From NCBI RefSeq assembly GCF_023544445.1, contig NZ_JALPVJ010000008.1, forward strand, positions 124,001 through 188,000: a DNA stretch of 64,000 bases. Direction: 5' to 3'. Below the pieces are notes generated by a model. The model did no database searches, was not told where the DNA came from, and saw nothing but the letters and a program-made list of their open reading frames with translations. This DNA is from Actinoplanes sp. M2I2. Lineage in GTDB: Bacteria; Actinomycetota; Actinomycetes; Mycobacteriales; Micromonosporaceae. The translations under genes and the position numbers were made by a program. Below are positions 27,756 to 36,700 of this stretch, piece by piece (positions within the stretch are counted from its first letter, which is position 1; every line of letters starts with the position of its first letter).

Positions 27756-28469
27756 GTGCACTGCGAGCACGAGCACGAGGACGGTGCCTATGTGCTGGGC
27801 GCCTTGTCGCCGGCGGAGCGGACGGCCTACGAGAGCCACCTGGCGACGTGTTCGTTCTGCCGGGAGGCGGTCGCCGACATCTCGGCCCTTCCCGACGTGC
27901 TGTCCCGGCTGGATGCCAAAGAGTTCGCCAAGCTGCTCGACCCGACCCTGAGCGGTGGTCAGAGCCACCCCGGCGCCTCGTTGCGCGACTGGGCGACCAG
28001 CGAGTGGGCCACCCTCGCCCCCGAGGCCAAACGACGTCGCAAGACCTTCAGCGTACGGGTGGTGAGCAGCGCCGCCGCGGCCGTGCTGGTGGCGCTGATC
28101 GCCGTCGGCGTGTTCGCCTGGACGCGCGACAACGCCGCGCCGGCGGCCCCGCCGGCCGGTCCGGCCATCGCGATGACCGCCGTACGGGATGGCTCGCCCG
28201 TCTCGGCGTCCGTGCGGCTCACCAGCACCTCGGGCGGCACCAAGATCGATCTGGTCTGCTCCTACAGCGAGACGGCCTCGCGGCCCTACACGTTCCGCCT
28301 GATCGCCTATGGCCCCGACGAGCAGAAGGAACAGCTCGGCTCGTGGCAGGCGGTGCCCGGCGCGGAGTTCACGATGCCCGGCGTCACCCACTTCGGCCGG
28401 GACAGCCTGTCCCGGCTCGAGCTGGTGCAGTACGACGGGAAGGCGCTGCTCGCCTACGACGTCCCCTGA
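27756..28469 (+). CDS. Zinc-finger anti-sigma factor-like membrane protein
   Basis: 237 residues with a GTG start about 11 nt after GGAGGG. The N-terminus carries the anti-sigma zinc-binding pattern (HCEHEHEDGAYVLGALSP... HLATCSFC, i.e. HxxxCxxC). One membrane helix lies near residues 104-125 (AAAAVLVALIAVGVFAW), followed by an extracellular domain of about 110 residues. The layout is that of RskA/RsrA-type anti-sigma factors, which hold an ECF sigma factor at the membrane. No sigma gene is adjacent on either side, which is unusual. Confidence 0.82.
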   Translation: MHCEHEHEDGAYVLGALSPAERTAYESHLATCSFCREAVADISALPDVLSRLDAKEFAKLLDPTLSGGQSHPGASLRDWATSEWATLAPEAKRRRKTFSVRVVSSAAAAVLVALIAVGVFAWTRDNAAPAAPPAGPAIAMTAVRDGSPVSASVRLTSTSGGTKIDLVCSYSETASRPYTFRLIAYGPDEQKEQLGSWQAVPGAEFTMPGVTHFGRDSLSRLELVQYDGKALLAYDVP

Positions 28470-28484
28470 TCCTCTGATTCCGGG

Positions 28485-29426
28485 TCAGTGGGGTGGCAGG
28501 GTGGTGGCCGGTTCGACGGTGGCGGCCGTCGGGCCGGCCGCCGTCTTATCCCTTCGCGCACGGCGGCCGAGCGCGTCGATCGTGAAGATGATCAGCGCCA
28601 CCCAGACGAGGGCGAAGCCGGCCAGGCGGGCCGGTGGCATCGGCTCGTGGTAGATGAGCAGACCGACGGCCAGCTGCAGGATCGGCGCGACGTACTGCAG
28701 GATGCCGATGCCCACCATCGGCACCCGGTTGGCGGCGGCGGCGAACAGCAGCAGCGGCAGGGCGGTGGCCAGCCCGGAAAAGATCATGAGCACGGTGTGG
28801 GTGGTCGAGACGTTCCCGAACTTGGCGTCGCCGGTCGTGGTGAGCCAGCCGACGAAGACCAGAGCGGGCAGCGCCAGCACCGCCGACTCGACGAAGAGGC
28901 CCTCGGCCGGCGGGAGCGACATGCGCTTCTTCACCAGGCTGTAGCTGCCGAAGCTGGCGGCCAGGATCAGAGCGATGTACGGCAGGTGACCGTAGTCGAT
29001 GGTCAGGACCACCACGGCGATCGTGCCGACGCCGACGGCGACCCACTGCAGGGTACGAAGGCGTTCCCGCTGCACTGTCACGCCGAGCAGCACGAGGACG
29101 AGCGGCGTGATGAAGTAGCCGAGCGCCGTCTCGACGACCCGCGACGAGTTCACGCCGTAGATGTAGGTGCCCCAGTTGATCGCGATCAGCACCGCGGCCA
29201 GCGAGATGCCGAGGAGCAGCTTGGGGCTGCGGGCCAGGCGCTGCAAGAACCGCCAGTTGCGCATCACGGCGAGCAGCAGGCTGATGAAGACGACCGACCA
29301 GATGACCCGGTGGGCGAGAATCTCGAACGGTGACGCGGGCTGCAGGTGCTTGAAGTAGATCGGGAAGAAGCCCCACATCACGTACGCCGCGAGGCCGTAG
29401 AGATATCCGCGCCGTTCGTCGCTCAT
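28485..29426 (-). CDS. rarD: RarD/EamA-family permease
   Basis: 313 residues with ten predicted helices in two EamA repeats. The start MSDERRGYLYGLAAYVMWGF and FPIYFKHLQPASPFEILAHR are characteristic of RarD (chloramphenicol-sensitive family) proteins; NWGTYIYGVNSSRVVETALG fits too. Substrate unknown. Convergent with the anti-sigma gene, 15 bp apart. Confidence 0.88.
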   Translation of the reverse strand: MSDERRGYLYGLAAYVMWGFFPIYFKHLQPASPFEILAHRVIWSVVFISLLLAVMRNWRFLQRLARSPKLLLGISLAAVLIAINWGTYIYGVNSSRVVETALGYFITPLVLVLLGVTVQRERLRTLQWVAVGVGTIAVVVLTIDYGHLPYIALILAASFGSYSLVKKRMSLPPAEGLFVESAVLALPALVFVGWLTTTGDAKFGNVSTTHTVLMIFSGLATALPLLLFAAAANRVPMVGIGILQYVAPILQLAVGLLIYHEPMPPARLAGFALVWVALIIFTIDALGRRARRDKTAAGPTAATVEPATTLPPH

Positions 29427-29478
29427 GCCCCCACCGTAAGGGCCGGTGGCTGATCTGGTCCTTGCCTATGGCTCACTT

Positions 29479-29535
29479 CACGGCCCGCCTGGCCGGCTCG
29501 ACGGCCCGGCTAGCCGGCTTGACGGCCCGTCACGT
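29479..29535 (-). repeat. 21-bp tandem repeats downstream of the GNAT gene
   Basis: CGGGCCGTCAAGCCGGCTAG with a following C, then a second near-copy (CGGGCCGTCGAGCCGGCCAG plus G) and a partial third copy lie 3' of the GNAT stop on the minus strand and just upstream of rarD. The first copy contains the perfect palindrome CCGGCTAGCCGG. A TAG and TGA triplets occur within, but similarity to the gene's own end is weak. Confidence 0.6.
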
Positions 29536-29555
29536 GCCGACGCGTGCAGTTCAGT

Positions 29556-30017
29556 TCACGTCGCGCCGTTTGTGCGGGATGGGGTGGCGGCGCGCAGGTC
29601 GCACTCCATCCACCGGCCGGGCTCGACGTCGGTGAAACCGTGGCGGGCGTAGACGGCGTGGGCGTCCCGGGTGACCAGAACGAAGCGGCTCAATCCGCGG
29701 GCGGCGTAGTGGTCGCGGAGATGCCGCACAAGCCACCCACCCAGACCGCGGCCGCGGTGCGCCGGATCGACGTAGACATCGCAGAGATAAGCGAAGACGG
29801 CTCCGTCCGTGACGACCCGCGCGAACGCCACCTGCTCACCGTCGCCGTCATAGACCCCGAAGGGCTCTGACCCGGCGACGGCGGCCCGCATCTGGTCGAG
29901 TGGCCGGCCCAGAGCCCAGTAGGCATCCGTGGACAGCCACTGGTGCACCCGGTCGAGGTCGATGCGCTCCCGCTCGGAGCTCAGGGTGTATCCGTCATCC
30001 CGACGATCGTTCAGCAC
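29556..30017 (-). CDS. GNAT-family N-acetyltransferase
   Basis: 153 residues with a GTG start. Acetyl-CoA binding motif A is DVYVDPAHRGRGLGGWLVRHL (R/QxxGxG/A = RGRGLG), and FVLVTRDAHAVYARHGF is motif B. Complete single GNAT domain. Substrate unknown; similar small enzymes acetylate amines or protein N-termini. Lies 3' of the small membrane protein gene on the same strand, separated by a hairpin. Confidence 0.88.
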   Translation of the reverse strand: MLNDRRDDGYTLSSERERIDLDRVHQWLSTDAYWALGRPLDQMRAAVAGSEPFGVYDGDGEQVAFARVVTDGAVFAYLCDVYVDPAHRGRGLGGWLVRHLRDHYAARGLSRFVLVTRDAHAVYARHGFTDVEPGRWMECDLRAATPSRTNGAT

Positions 30018-30063
30018 GCCACCGAGTCAAGCCCCGAGATCATTGCGACGCCAGCACATTTTC

Positions 30064-30087
30064 ACGGCCGGGGCAGCCCCCGGCCGT
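30064..30087. terminator. Hairpin between small membrane protein and GNAT genes
   Basis: ACGGCCGGGG (30064-30073) pairs with CCCCGGCCGT (30078-30087) across a 4-nt loop. It lies 17 bp after the stop of the minus-strand membrane protein gene. No U-run on the minus strand. Confidence 0.5.
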
Positions 30088-30103
30088 GGTCGTCGATCGC
30101 GGG

Positions 30104-30484
30104 TCAGTCGTCGCCGTCGGGGACGAGCATGTTGAGCAGCCAGCTCACGACACCGACCAGGAGGGCGCCCAGGACGGCGCTCGGCCAGAAGTCGTCGACG
30201 TGGAACGGCAGGTCGAGCCGACCAGCGATATAGCTGGTGAGCAGGAAGAGCGCGCCGTTGACGACGAGCGCGATCAGGCCGAGTGTGAACACGTAGAAGC
30301 CGCATCCCACGACCTTGATGATCGGTCGCAGGATCGCATTGATCACGCCGAAGATGACGGCGACGATCAGCAGCGTGATGATCTGCTCCGACACGGCGTC
30401 GGTGGTCAGCTCGATCCCGTCGATCAGCACGGTGGCCAGCCACAACGAGAACGCAGTGATCAGAAGCCGGATGATGAGGCCCAT
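30104..30484 (-). CDS. Phage-holin-family-4-like small membrane protein
   Basis: 126 residues from ATG 30484 (MGLIIRLLITAFSLWLATVL). Four hydrophobic helices, with the family phrase GVINAILRPIIKVVGC and FYVFTLGLIALVVNGALF. These proteins are widespread chromosomal membrane proteins named after a holin family by similarity only; their role is not known, and there are no phage genes nearby. GTG 30490 is an alternative start. The gene is on the same strand as eccE, 125 bp downstream of its stop. Confidence 0.83.
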   Translation of the reverse strand: MGLIIRLLITAFSLWLATVLIDGIELTTDAVSEQIITLLIVAVIFGVINAILRPIIKVVGCGFYVFTLGLIALVVNGALFLLTSYIAGRLDLPFHVDDFWPSAVLGALLVGVVSWLLNMLVPDGDD

Positions 30485-30581
30485 GGTCACGAATGGTGCC
30501 ACGACCAGGCAACCGCAGGCCGCGACGACACTCCCTGATCTTGTCGACGTCGATGGCGCAGCTATCCGCCGGCAGCGCCCG

Positions 30582-30609
30582 TCAGCGGCCGCGCGTGAGC
30601 GGCCGCGCT
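30582..30609 (-). repeat. Two 14-bp copies of the eccE 3' end
   Basis: The eccE gene ends CCCGGCCGCTGA on the minus strand. It is followed at once by AGCGCGGCCGCTCA and CGCGCGGCCGCTGA. The second copy restores a TGA, 28 nt (frame +1) beyond the true stop. A small case of the same pattern seen at 24074, 25325 and 53063. Confidence 0.7.
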
Positions 30610-32466
30610 TCAGCGGCCGGGTGGGCCGATCAGCTGTTTCTCGATCGGGGTGTGGGCCAGGACCGCCCAGCGGACCGCTCGGCGATTGACCACGCCGACC
30701 ATGTCCGGACGGATCCTGGTCATCCACTGCGCGACCTCGCCGAGCCCCAGCGCGCCGCCGACCAGGGTGGCTTCCTCGGGGCGCAGCGGCTGAAGGATGA
30801 GCAGGTCGGCGCGGGAGGCCACGTCGACGTCGACCGCGGAGAACTCGTCCCGGACCACCAGCGTGGCCTGCCAGCCGTCGCCGGGACGGTTGTCGGCGCC
30901 CACCGGACCGATGTCGACCACGATCAGAAGCGGGTGCAGGGCCGAACCGGGAGCAATCTCTATGGGCCGCCCGGGTGGCACCACCGCGATCGACTCGCCG
31001 GGCATGGCCGCGCCCCGGACGAACGGCTCCCAGGCCTGTGGCCGCGCCGTCTGCACGACCACTCGTGCGCCGAGGGCCATGGCGCGCAAGGCGACCAACT
31101 GGGCGCACCGGACGCCGCCGACCACGAGGGCCCGGGTCTGCTCCGGCCGGAACAGCCGGGCCACCACCGGGCTGCCGTGACGGTTGCGCCCGAGCATGAG
31201 GCCGGACGGGCCGATCTGGAGATGCAGACCCTCGAGATGCTCGGCCGGCTGCACCCCGTCGGGAACGAGACCGGGGATCACGCTGGGCCGGCCGCCGAAG
31301 GGCAGCGTTTCGAAGAGCCCTTGAACATGCTCACCGTCGAGTCGGCGAGCCCCGGCCTGCTCGGCCGACAACAGCTTTCGCAGCGCCTCGGAGGCGACGC
31401 TCAGGGTGCCCGCCTCGGGCGCGGCCAGGCGGACGGTGACGTCCATGGGCGTGCTGCCGTGGGCCGCCTGCGGGCCGGCGGTCAGCGACACCGTCGTCGC
31501 GGCGGCCGGCAGTGTGAGCATGCGGGTCACCAGTCGCCGGGACGTCTCGACCCGCAGATCGGGCCGGCGCCACAGCCGGAACGTGGTCTGCGCCAGTCCA
31601 CCGACGCGTACGCCGGGCCACGTCTCCTGGGCCGACCCGGCGGCGCCGTCGTCGTGCGCCAGTTCGGCGATGACCCGCAGGGCGGCCGCTTCACCCAGCG
31701 GCCGGGCCGGCACCGACGACAGTCGTCGTACCAGCTTGCGCGCCAGACCGGACAGCGCGCGCCGCGATTCCTCCTCGGACCAGCCCTCGGACCGCAGCAC
31801 CCGTACCGAAAGGAGCGCCCGGCTGTGACCGAGCAGGCGGCCCTCCGTGAGCTGACGATAGGAGGTGGCCGGGGTGCCGGCGCCGGCTCGCAGCGAAGGC
31901 GCGGGCGCCCCGGTCAACAGCAGCTGAATCAACACCGGGGGCACCTCGGCCTCGGCCGACGGCAACAGGGTGGCCGGCGAAGGCAGGTCCGGCGTGTCCT
32001 CGGCGAGCAGGCCCGCCGGGTCGCCCAGCTCGAGGATCGCGGTGAGACCGTGGCCGTCGACGATGATCGCGGCGGGATCGCCGGCCAGGTCGGTCTGCTC
32101 GACGCGGGCGCCGGGCGAGACGAACCGCAGCAGCGCCGCCGGGTCGCCGCCGAGCGGAACGGTATGGCGCCGGCCACCGAAGCGGAGGCCGATGCCCAGC
32201 CACTCGAACGCCCAGCGGCCGCGAACCCGCAGCCAGGTGAGAAGCAGGACGGCCAGCGCGAGCAGGCCACCCGCGAACACGCCGATCGGACCGTTGGCGG
32301 CGCCCAGAATCACCGCGACCGCGGCGACCTGGGTGGCGACCAGTTGGCCGGCCCGCACACCGAACAACCGTCCACGTCGGAGCGGACCGGAGTTGACCTT
32401 GAGTGACGGCCGGGCCGGACCGGAGAGGTCGCGGTGATCCCGGTCGCCGGTCACGTCAACCGTCAC
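30610..32466 (-). CDS. eccE: Type VII secretion protein EccE
   Basis: 618 residues from GTG 32466 (VTVDVTGDRDHRD), which has AAGGGCGG upstream; longer in-frame starts lack support. Two membrane helices near residues 40-85 (FGVRAGQLVATQVAAVAVIL and GVFAGGLLALAVLLLTWL) are followed by a long soluble domain with the EccE-like phrase FEWLGIGLRFGGR. EccE lies at the edge of the ESX inner-membrane complex. It is divergent from two WXG100 genes, which supports the call. The other core genes (eccB, eccC, eccD, mycP) are not in this window. The 3' end is copied in the downstream repeats. Confidence 0.8.
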   Translation of the reverse strand: MTVDVTGDRDHRDLSGPARPSLKVNSGPLRRGRLFGVRAGQLVATQVAAVAVILGAANGPIGVFAGGLLALAVLLLTWLRVRGRWAFEWLGIGLRFGGRRHTVPLGGDPAALLRFVSPGARVEQTDLAGDPAAIIVDGHGLTAILELGDPAGLLAEDTPDLPSPATLLPSAEAEVPPVLIQLLLTGAPAPSLRAGAGTPATSYRQLTEGRLLGHSRALLSVRVLRSEGWSEEESRRALSGLARKLVRRLSSVPARPLGEAAALRVIAELAHDDGAAGSAQETWPGVRVGGLAQTTFRLWRRPDLRVETSRRLVTRMLTLPAAATTVSLTAGPQAAHGSTPMDVTVRLAAPEAGTLSVASEALRKLLSAEQAGARRLDGEHVQGLFETLPFGGRPSVIPGLVPDGVQPAEHLEGLHLQIGPSGLMLGRNRHGSPVVARLFRPEQTRALVVGGVRCAQLVALRAMALGARVVVQTARPQAWEPFVRGAAMPGESIAVVPPGRPIEIAPGSALHPLLIVVDIGPVGADNRPGDGWQATLVVRDEFSAVDVDVASRADLLILQPLRPEEATLVGGALGLGEVAQWMTRIRPDMVGVVNRRAVRWAVLAHTPIEKQLIGPPGR

Positions 32467-32773
32467 GGCACACCGCCCTTCACCCGCATTCGTCCTCGTG
32501 CGGGGCCCATCGTAGGGGCTCCGGTCACTCCCCGGGGCGCCCTGTGGACAACCCGGAGTTATCCACAGCCTCCGATGTCGAGCCACCGCCGCTTGACGGC
32601 TTTCGCTACTGTCGGCGACATCAGGAAAGAGTAATCGGTCGCTCACGGCACGCCCCCCGTGGCTTGTGGACAGGGGTTAGCCTGGTGGCCAACGTCGATA
32701 TGTCGAGGACGGTTGATCACCGTCCGTCCATAACGGATCAAGGCATGGTCGGCGACCCAAACGAGGAAGCGGG
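32467..32773. promoter_or_regulatory. Divergent eccE/esx intergenic region with DnaA-box-like sites
   Basis: 307 bp without a gene. It holds TTGTCCACA (minus, 32543-32551) and TTATCCACA (plus, 32559-32567), which face each other with a 7-bp gap inside a CTGTGGA...TCCACAG palindrome, and CTGTCCACA (minus, 32665-32673). These match the actinomycete DnaA-box consensus. The rest is AT-richer and should hold both divergent promoters, but no -35/-10 pair is convincing. Confidence 0.5.
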
Positions 32774-33103
32774 GTGACATCCGGGGTGGCCCAGACACAA
32801 GCTGAATCCCAGGTCATGGCGAGTACCGCCACCAAGTTCGATCAGGCCAACGATCAGCTCCAGACGATGCTGAGCACGCTCATGTCCGAGCTCTCCATGC
32901 TGAGCAGCACGTGGAAGGGTCTCGGCGCGGCGGCGTTCGAGCAGGTCAAGGTTCAGTACGAGCAGGACCTGAAAAGCCTCAACGCGGCTCTCGCGCAGAC
33001 GGCCGACTCCATCCGGCAGTCGGGCACGAGTTACGACGCGACCGACACCGAGGCCGCCAGCCGGGTGGCCGGCACCGGCGGCACCTTCAAGCTGCCGCTC
33101 TGA
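32774..33103 (+). CDS. WXG100-family (ESAT-6-like) protein 1
   Basis: 109 residues with a GTG start. Two-helix hairpin with the WxG turn at W47-K48-G49 (SSTWKGLGAAAFEQ) and a C-terminal YxxxD-type secretion signal at Y87-D91 (YDATD). Such proteins leave the cell as dimers through ESX systems. It is paired with a second WXG100 gene 17 bp downstream and is divergent from eccE. Slightly longer than the 100-residue norm because of about 12 extra residues at each end. Confidence 0.92.
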   Translation: MTSGVAQTQAESQVMASTATKFDQANDQLQTMLSTLMSELSMLSSTWKGLGAAAFEQVKVQYEQDLKSLNAALAQTADSIRQSGTSYDATDTEAASRVAGTGGTFKLPL

Positions 33104-33120
33104 TCGGGGGAGGACAAGAC

Positions 33121-33417
33121 ATGCCTAACGACGGAGTGCTTCTCGTCAACTTCGGCGCCTTGCAGCAGGCGAGCGCCGACATCCAGAAGGCGGTCAGCGC
33201 GCTTCAGTCGCAGCTCGACCAGCTCGAGCGCGACGCCGCCCCGCTGGTCGACACCTGGGACGGCGACGCGCAGCAGGCCTACCAGCAGCGGCAGGCGACG
33301 TGGCGCGCCGCTTCGAGCGACCTGACGACCATCCTGCAGAACATCCGAGGCGCCGTCGACCAGTCGGTCGACGACTACGTCAGCACCGAGAAGCAGGCCA
33401 CCGCGCGCTTCCAGTGA
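33121..33417 (+). CDS. WXG100-family (ESAT-6-like) protein 2
   Basis: 98 residues; ATG preceded by GGGGGAGGA. WxG turn W46-D47-G48 (VDTWDGDAQQAYQQ) and C-terminal Y86-E90 (YVSTE), again a YxxxE-type signal. Probable heterodimer partner of the upstream WXG100 protein. Both partners carrying a YxxxD/E motif is worth noting, because the signal is best studied on one partner. A strong terminator follows. Confidence 0.93.
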   Translation: MPNDGVLLVNFGALQQASADIQKAVSALQSQLDQLERDAAPLVDTWDGDAQQAYQQRQATWRAASSDLTTILQNIRGAVDQSVDDYVSTEKQATARFQ

Positions 33418-33438
33418 CGCGCGGCCTTGCCGCACCAG

Positions 33439-33480
33439 AACGGCCGGAACAGTCTCGCGACTGTCCCGGCCGTTTCGCTT
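33439..33480 (+). terminator. Terminator of the esx gene pair
   Basis: AACGGCCGG (33439-33447) pairs with CCGGCCGTT (about 33466-33474), extended inward by ACAGTC/GACTGT around a TCGC loop, with one A-C mismatch. Followed by TCGCTT. A long, stable stem 21 bp after the stop. Confidence 0.75.
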
Positions 33481-33588
33481 GTGCGCGATCGAGTGAATAA
33501 AGGCCTTTAGGCGGATTGGTCCGTTATCGCGAAGCTTGTTGTCGCTCGAACGCGTACTGGACCGAATGGCCGGTATCGCTACGATCGG

Positions 33589-33722
33589 TTGTTGTCCGAT
33601 CGCTTGACGCGAATTATGTGGCGCTCCGGAGAGCTTCCAGGCGCGTTCTGAGAGACTCTCGCGTACGACTTACCTGTCTGCCTACCGCCGCCCATTGTGA
33701 TCGGGGGCTGACCTTGTAGGTT
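33589..33722 (+). promoter_or_regulatory. Candidate promoters in the 349-bp gap before the SseB-domain gene
   Basis: The gap 33418-33766 has no gene. After the terminator it is AT-richer than the surroundings. Candidate promoter 1: TTGTTG (33589-33594), 17 bp, AATTAT (33612-33617), overlapping an alternative TTGTCC/TATGTG pair. Candidate promoter 2: TTGTGA (33695-33700), 16 bp, TAGGTT (33717-33722), 44 bp before the start; this is the better placed. A TAAAGGCCTTTA palindrome lies near 33498-33509. Confidence 0.4.
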
Positions 33723-33766
33723 GTACGCGTTGAGATGGCCTCGTCGCGCGGTGGGGAGAGGTGGAC

Positions 33767-36700
33767 GTGTCCGAGTGGGAACCGGCTACGGACGCCGAGG
33801 TGGCGATGCGCGATGCGTTGCGCACCGACGACCAGGAATCCTACTTCCGCATTCTCTCCGGCGTTGACCTGCTCCTACCGGTCTCCGCCGACGCGCTGGC
33901 CGGTCTGGCGCCGCTCGGCTGGGGCACCTGGAGCACGGGCGGCCGCACCCACGTGCTGGCCTTCACGTCGACCGCGGCTCTTCAGACCTGCCTGGCGGAC
34001 TACGCAGGCTCGGCCCGTCGTGTTCCCTACGCCGAGCTCGCCGAGACCTGGCCCAACCTCGAGTGGTGGCTGGCGGTCAACCCCGGCCTGCCGATCGAGG
34101 GTTATCTGCCCGCCTGGTTCGTGGCTCAGCTTTCCCGCGGCGACCTGAGGCTCCCCACCCGCGGTCCCGGGCGAGCCGATGCCAAGGCCGGCAGCGGCAA
34201 GATCCAGGATCTGCACGCCGCCGCCGTGGCCGCCAACGCCGAGAACACTCGCCAGGAGGAGGCCGGTCGCCCCGGCGGTCCGACGCGCGAGGACGCCCCG
34301 CTCACGGCGGCCAGCGGCGCCTACCCGCAATACCCCTCGGGGACCTACGGCCAGCAGACCTCGGCTGCTCCCGCGGCGTACGGGCAGTCCGCGGCCAACA
34401 CGTACGGCGGCGCCTACGCCCAGCAGCCCGGCCAGCCGCCGGCCGACACGCTGCCCACGCGCACCCCGTCGGTCGGCGACAGCCCGCCGGCCCGTGGTCC
34501 GTCGACCGCCGAAAGTCTTCCGGCCCGTGGTCCGTCGGCCACCGACAGCCTGCCGATGCGCACACCGCCGACCACAGCGGGCGCGCCGGCTGCTGCGCCG
34601 TCCGCCGCCGGCGGTCTGCCGACGCGGACGCCGCCTACCCCCGGCAACCCCCCTTCTCGTACGCCCTCGGTGCCGAACGGTCTGCCGGTCCGCGCGCCGA
34701 CGGCCACCTACGGCCAGTCCGCCGCGACGGGCGCACCTCAAGCCGCCCCGCCGGTGAGTGCGCCGCCCGCGAGCCCGACGCCGGGGACGTACGGCCGCTC
34801 CCCGAGCGCGCCGGCTGCGTACGGGCGACCCGCGAGCGGACCTCCTGCTTACGGGCAGCCTGCGACTGTTCCCCCTGCTTACGGGCAGCCTGCGACTGTT
34901 CCCCCTGCTTACGGGCAGCCTGCGACTGTTCCCCCTGCTTACGGGCAGCCCGCGAGCGTTCCGCCTGCTTACGGGCAGCCTTCGAGTGTGTCTCAGGGGC
35001 GTCCGGAGAGCGCGCCTCCCGCGTACGGTCGGCCGACCAGCCCGGCCGGGGGCGATGCCCTGCTTCGTCCGGGCGGTCCCGGTCAGCCGCAGGCGGCGCC
35101 GGCAACCCCCGAGACGGCGACGCCCAGGCCGGAGCCGACCGGTCCCGGCGGGCTGCCGCTGCGTACGCCGGGCACCGTTCTGCCCAACGGTCTGCCAGTT
35201 CGTACCCCGAGCGCGGCCCCCGTGTCCGGCCCCGCGTCGCCGACGCCCGCCGCGTCACCCACCGCGGTGCCGTCCGCCTACCAGTCGCCGTCCCTGCCGC
35301 CGGTGCCTTCCGCCTACCAGTCCCCGGCCGTGCCGCCGACGTCAGCGTCGCCGATGTCGGCGCGGCCGATGTCCGCGCCGCCGGTGTCCGCGCCGCCGTC
35401 GAGCAGCCGTCCGGCGACCGGCCGTGGCAGCGACGCGCGTGGCTCTTCGCCGGACGGGGCTTCCCCGCTACCCGTCCGCACCCCGATGGCGCAGACACCC
35501 CCGGTGCCCGACCACATCGCGCCGCACAACCCCGACGAGACCCCGTTCAACCCGAACTGGTCGGGCGCGACCGGTGCACCGTCCGGCGCACTCGGCGCCC
35601 TGCCCCGCCGCCAGCCGACCGAGAGCCGCCAGCCCACCGAGAGCCGCCAGCCCACCGAGGATCGCCGGCTCAACGCCGGGGATGGCCGGCCCAACGACGG
35701 GCGCCGGCCCGCTCAGGACCGTCAGGGTCCGGAGGCCGGCTTCCCGCAGGGACCTGCTTCGCCGCAGGCCGCCGCATCCCGGCGCACGCCGCCCGGAGCG
35801 ATGGCCCCCATCTCGGCGCCCCCGGCTCCGCCCGCGGCCACCCCGCCGGCCCGGCCGGCCGAGCCGAGCCCCGGCTTCGGCACCCCGCTGCCACGCCGGC
35901 AGGCGACCTCGCCGTCCGAACGGCCCGGCATCACGTCGTTCCCGGCCTTCCAGACCAAGTCCGAGGCCCCGCAACAGCCGATGTCCCCGCCGGTCATCCC
36001 CGGTGCTCCCGGCAGCGACCGCCCGGCCCGTCTGGGCGCCCAGCCCGGGTACGAGGCGGCGCGGCCGCAGGCGGAGACCCGGCCCGCCCTGCCGCCCCCG
36101 GCCGCCGCGACGTTCGTGCCGGCCAATGACGTCGAGCGCGACCTCTTCGAGGCCGCCGGCGGTCACAGCACCGACGCCTTCCTCTCCACGCTGCTGCTCG
36201 CGGACGTGCTCGTCCCGGTGGCCAACCACTCGCGTCCCGGCAGCGCGCCCGGCGAGTCGGGCTTCGCCTTCCGCACCGAGCAGGCCGACGGCGAGACGTT
36301 TCTGGTTGTCTTCACCAGCAAGGACAGGCTGGTCGAGCACTACTCGGAGCCCACCCGCACGGTCGGCGTGCGGTTCTACGAGCTGATTCGCAACTGGCCC
36401 GACCCGGCCTGGTCGTTCGCCGTGAACCCGGACGGGCCGATCGGCGCGAAATACCCCGGTCCTCAGGTGATCGCCCTGGCCAGCTGGGCCGCGGAGTCCG
36501 GTCTGGGGCTCGACCCGGAGGGTGCGGCCGAGGAGGCCGCCCCGGTGCCGCCGCCGGAGCCCGCGAGCGACGACGCCCAGCACGCCACGGTCATGCAGAA
36601 GACGATCCCGCCGGATCAGGTCGACTACTACCTCGAGCGCGGGTACGACCGGGTGGCCGGCTTCGTGCACCGGGCGACCGAGGTGGAACATCTGCGTACG

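Noticed and set aside
30104..30484. Holin-family-4 gene considered as evidence of a prophage
   Set aside because: No integrase, capsid, terminase or lysin genes; the family is common in ordinary bacterial chromosomes.
32543..32673. DnaA-box cluster considered as the chromosomal origin
   Set aside because: Only three boxes, and no dnaA, dnaN, recF or gyr genes nearby; a regulatory or incidental role is more likely.
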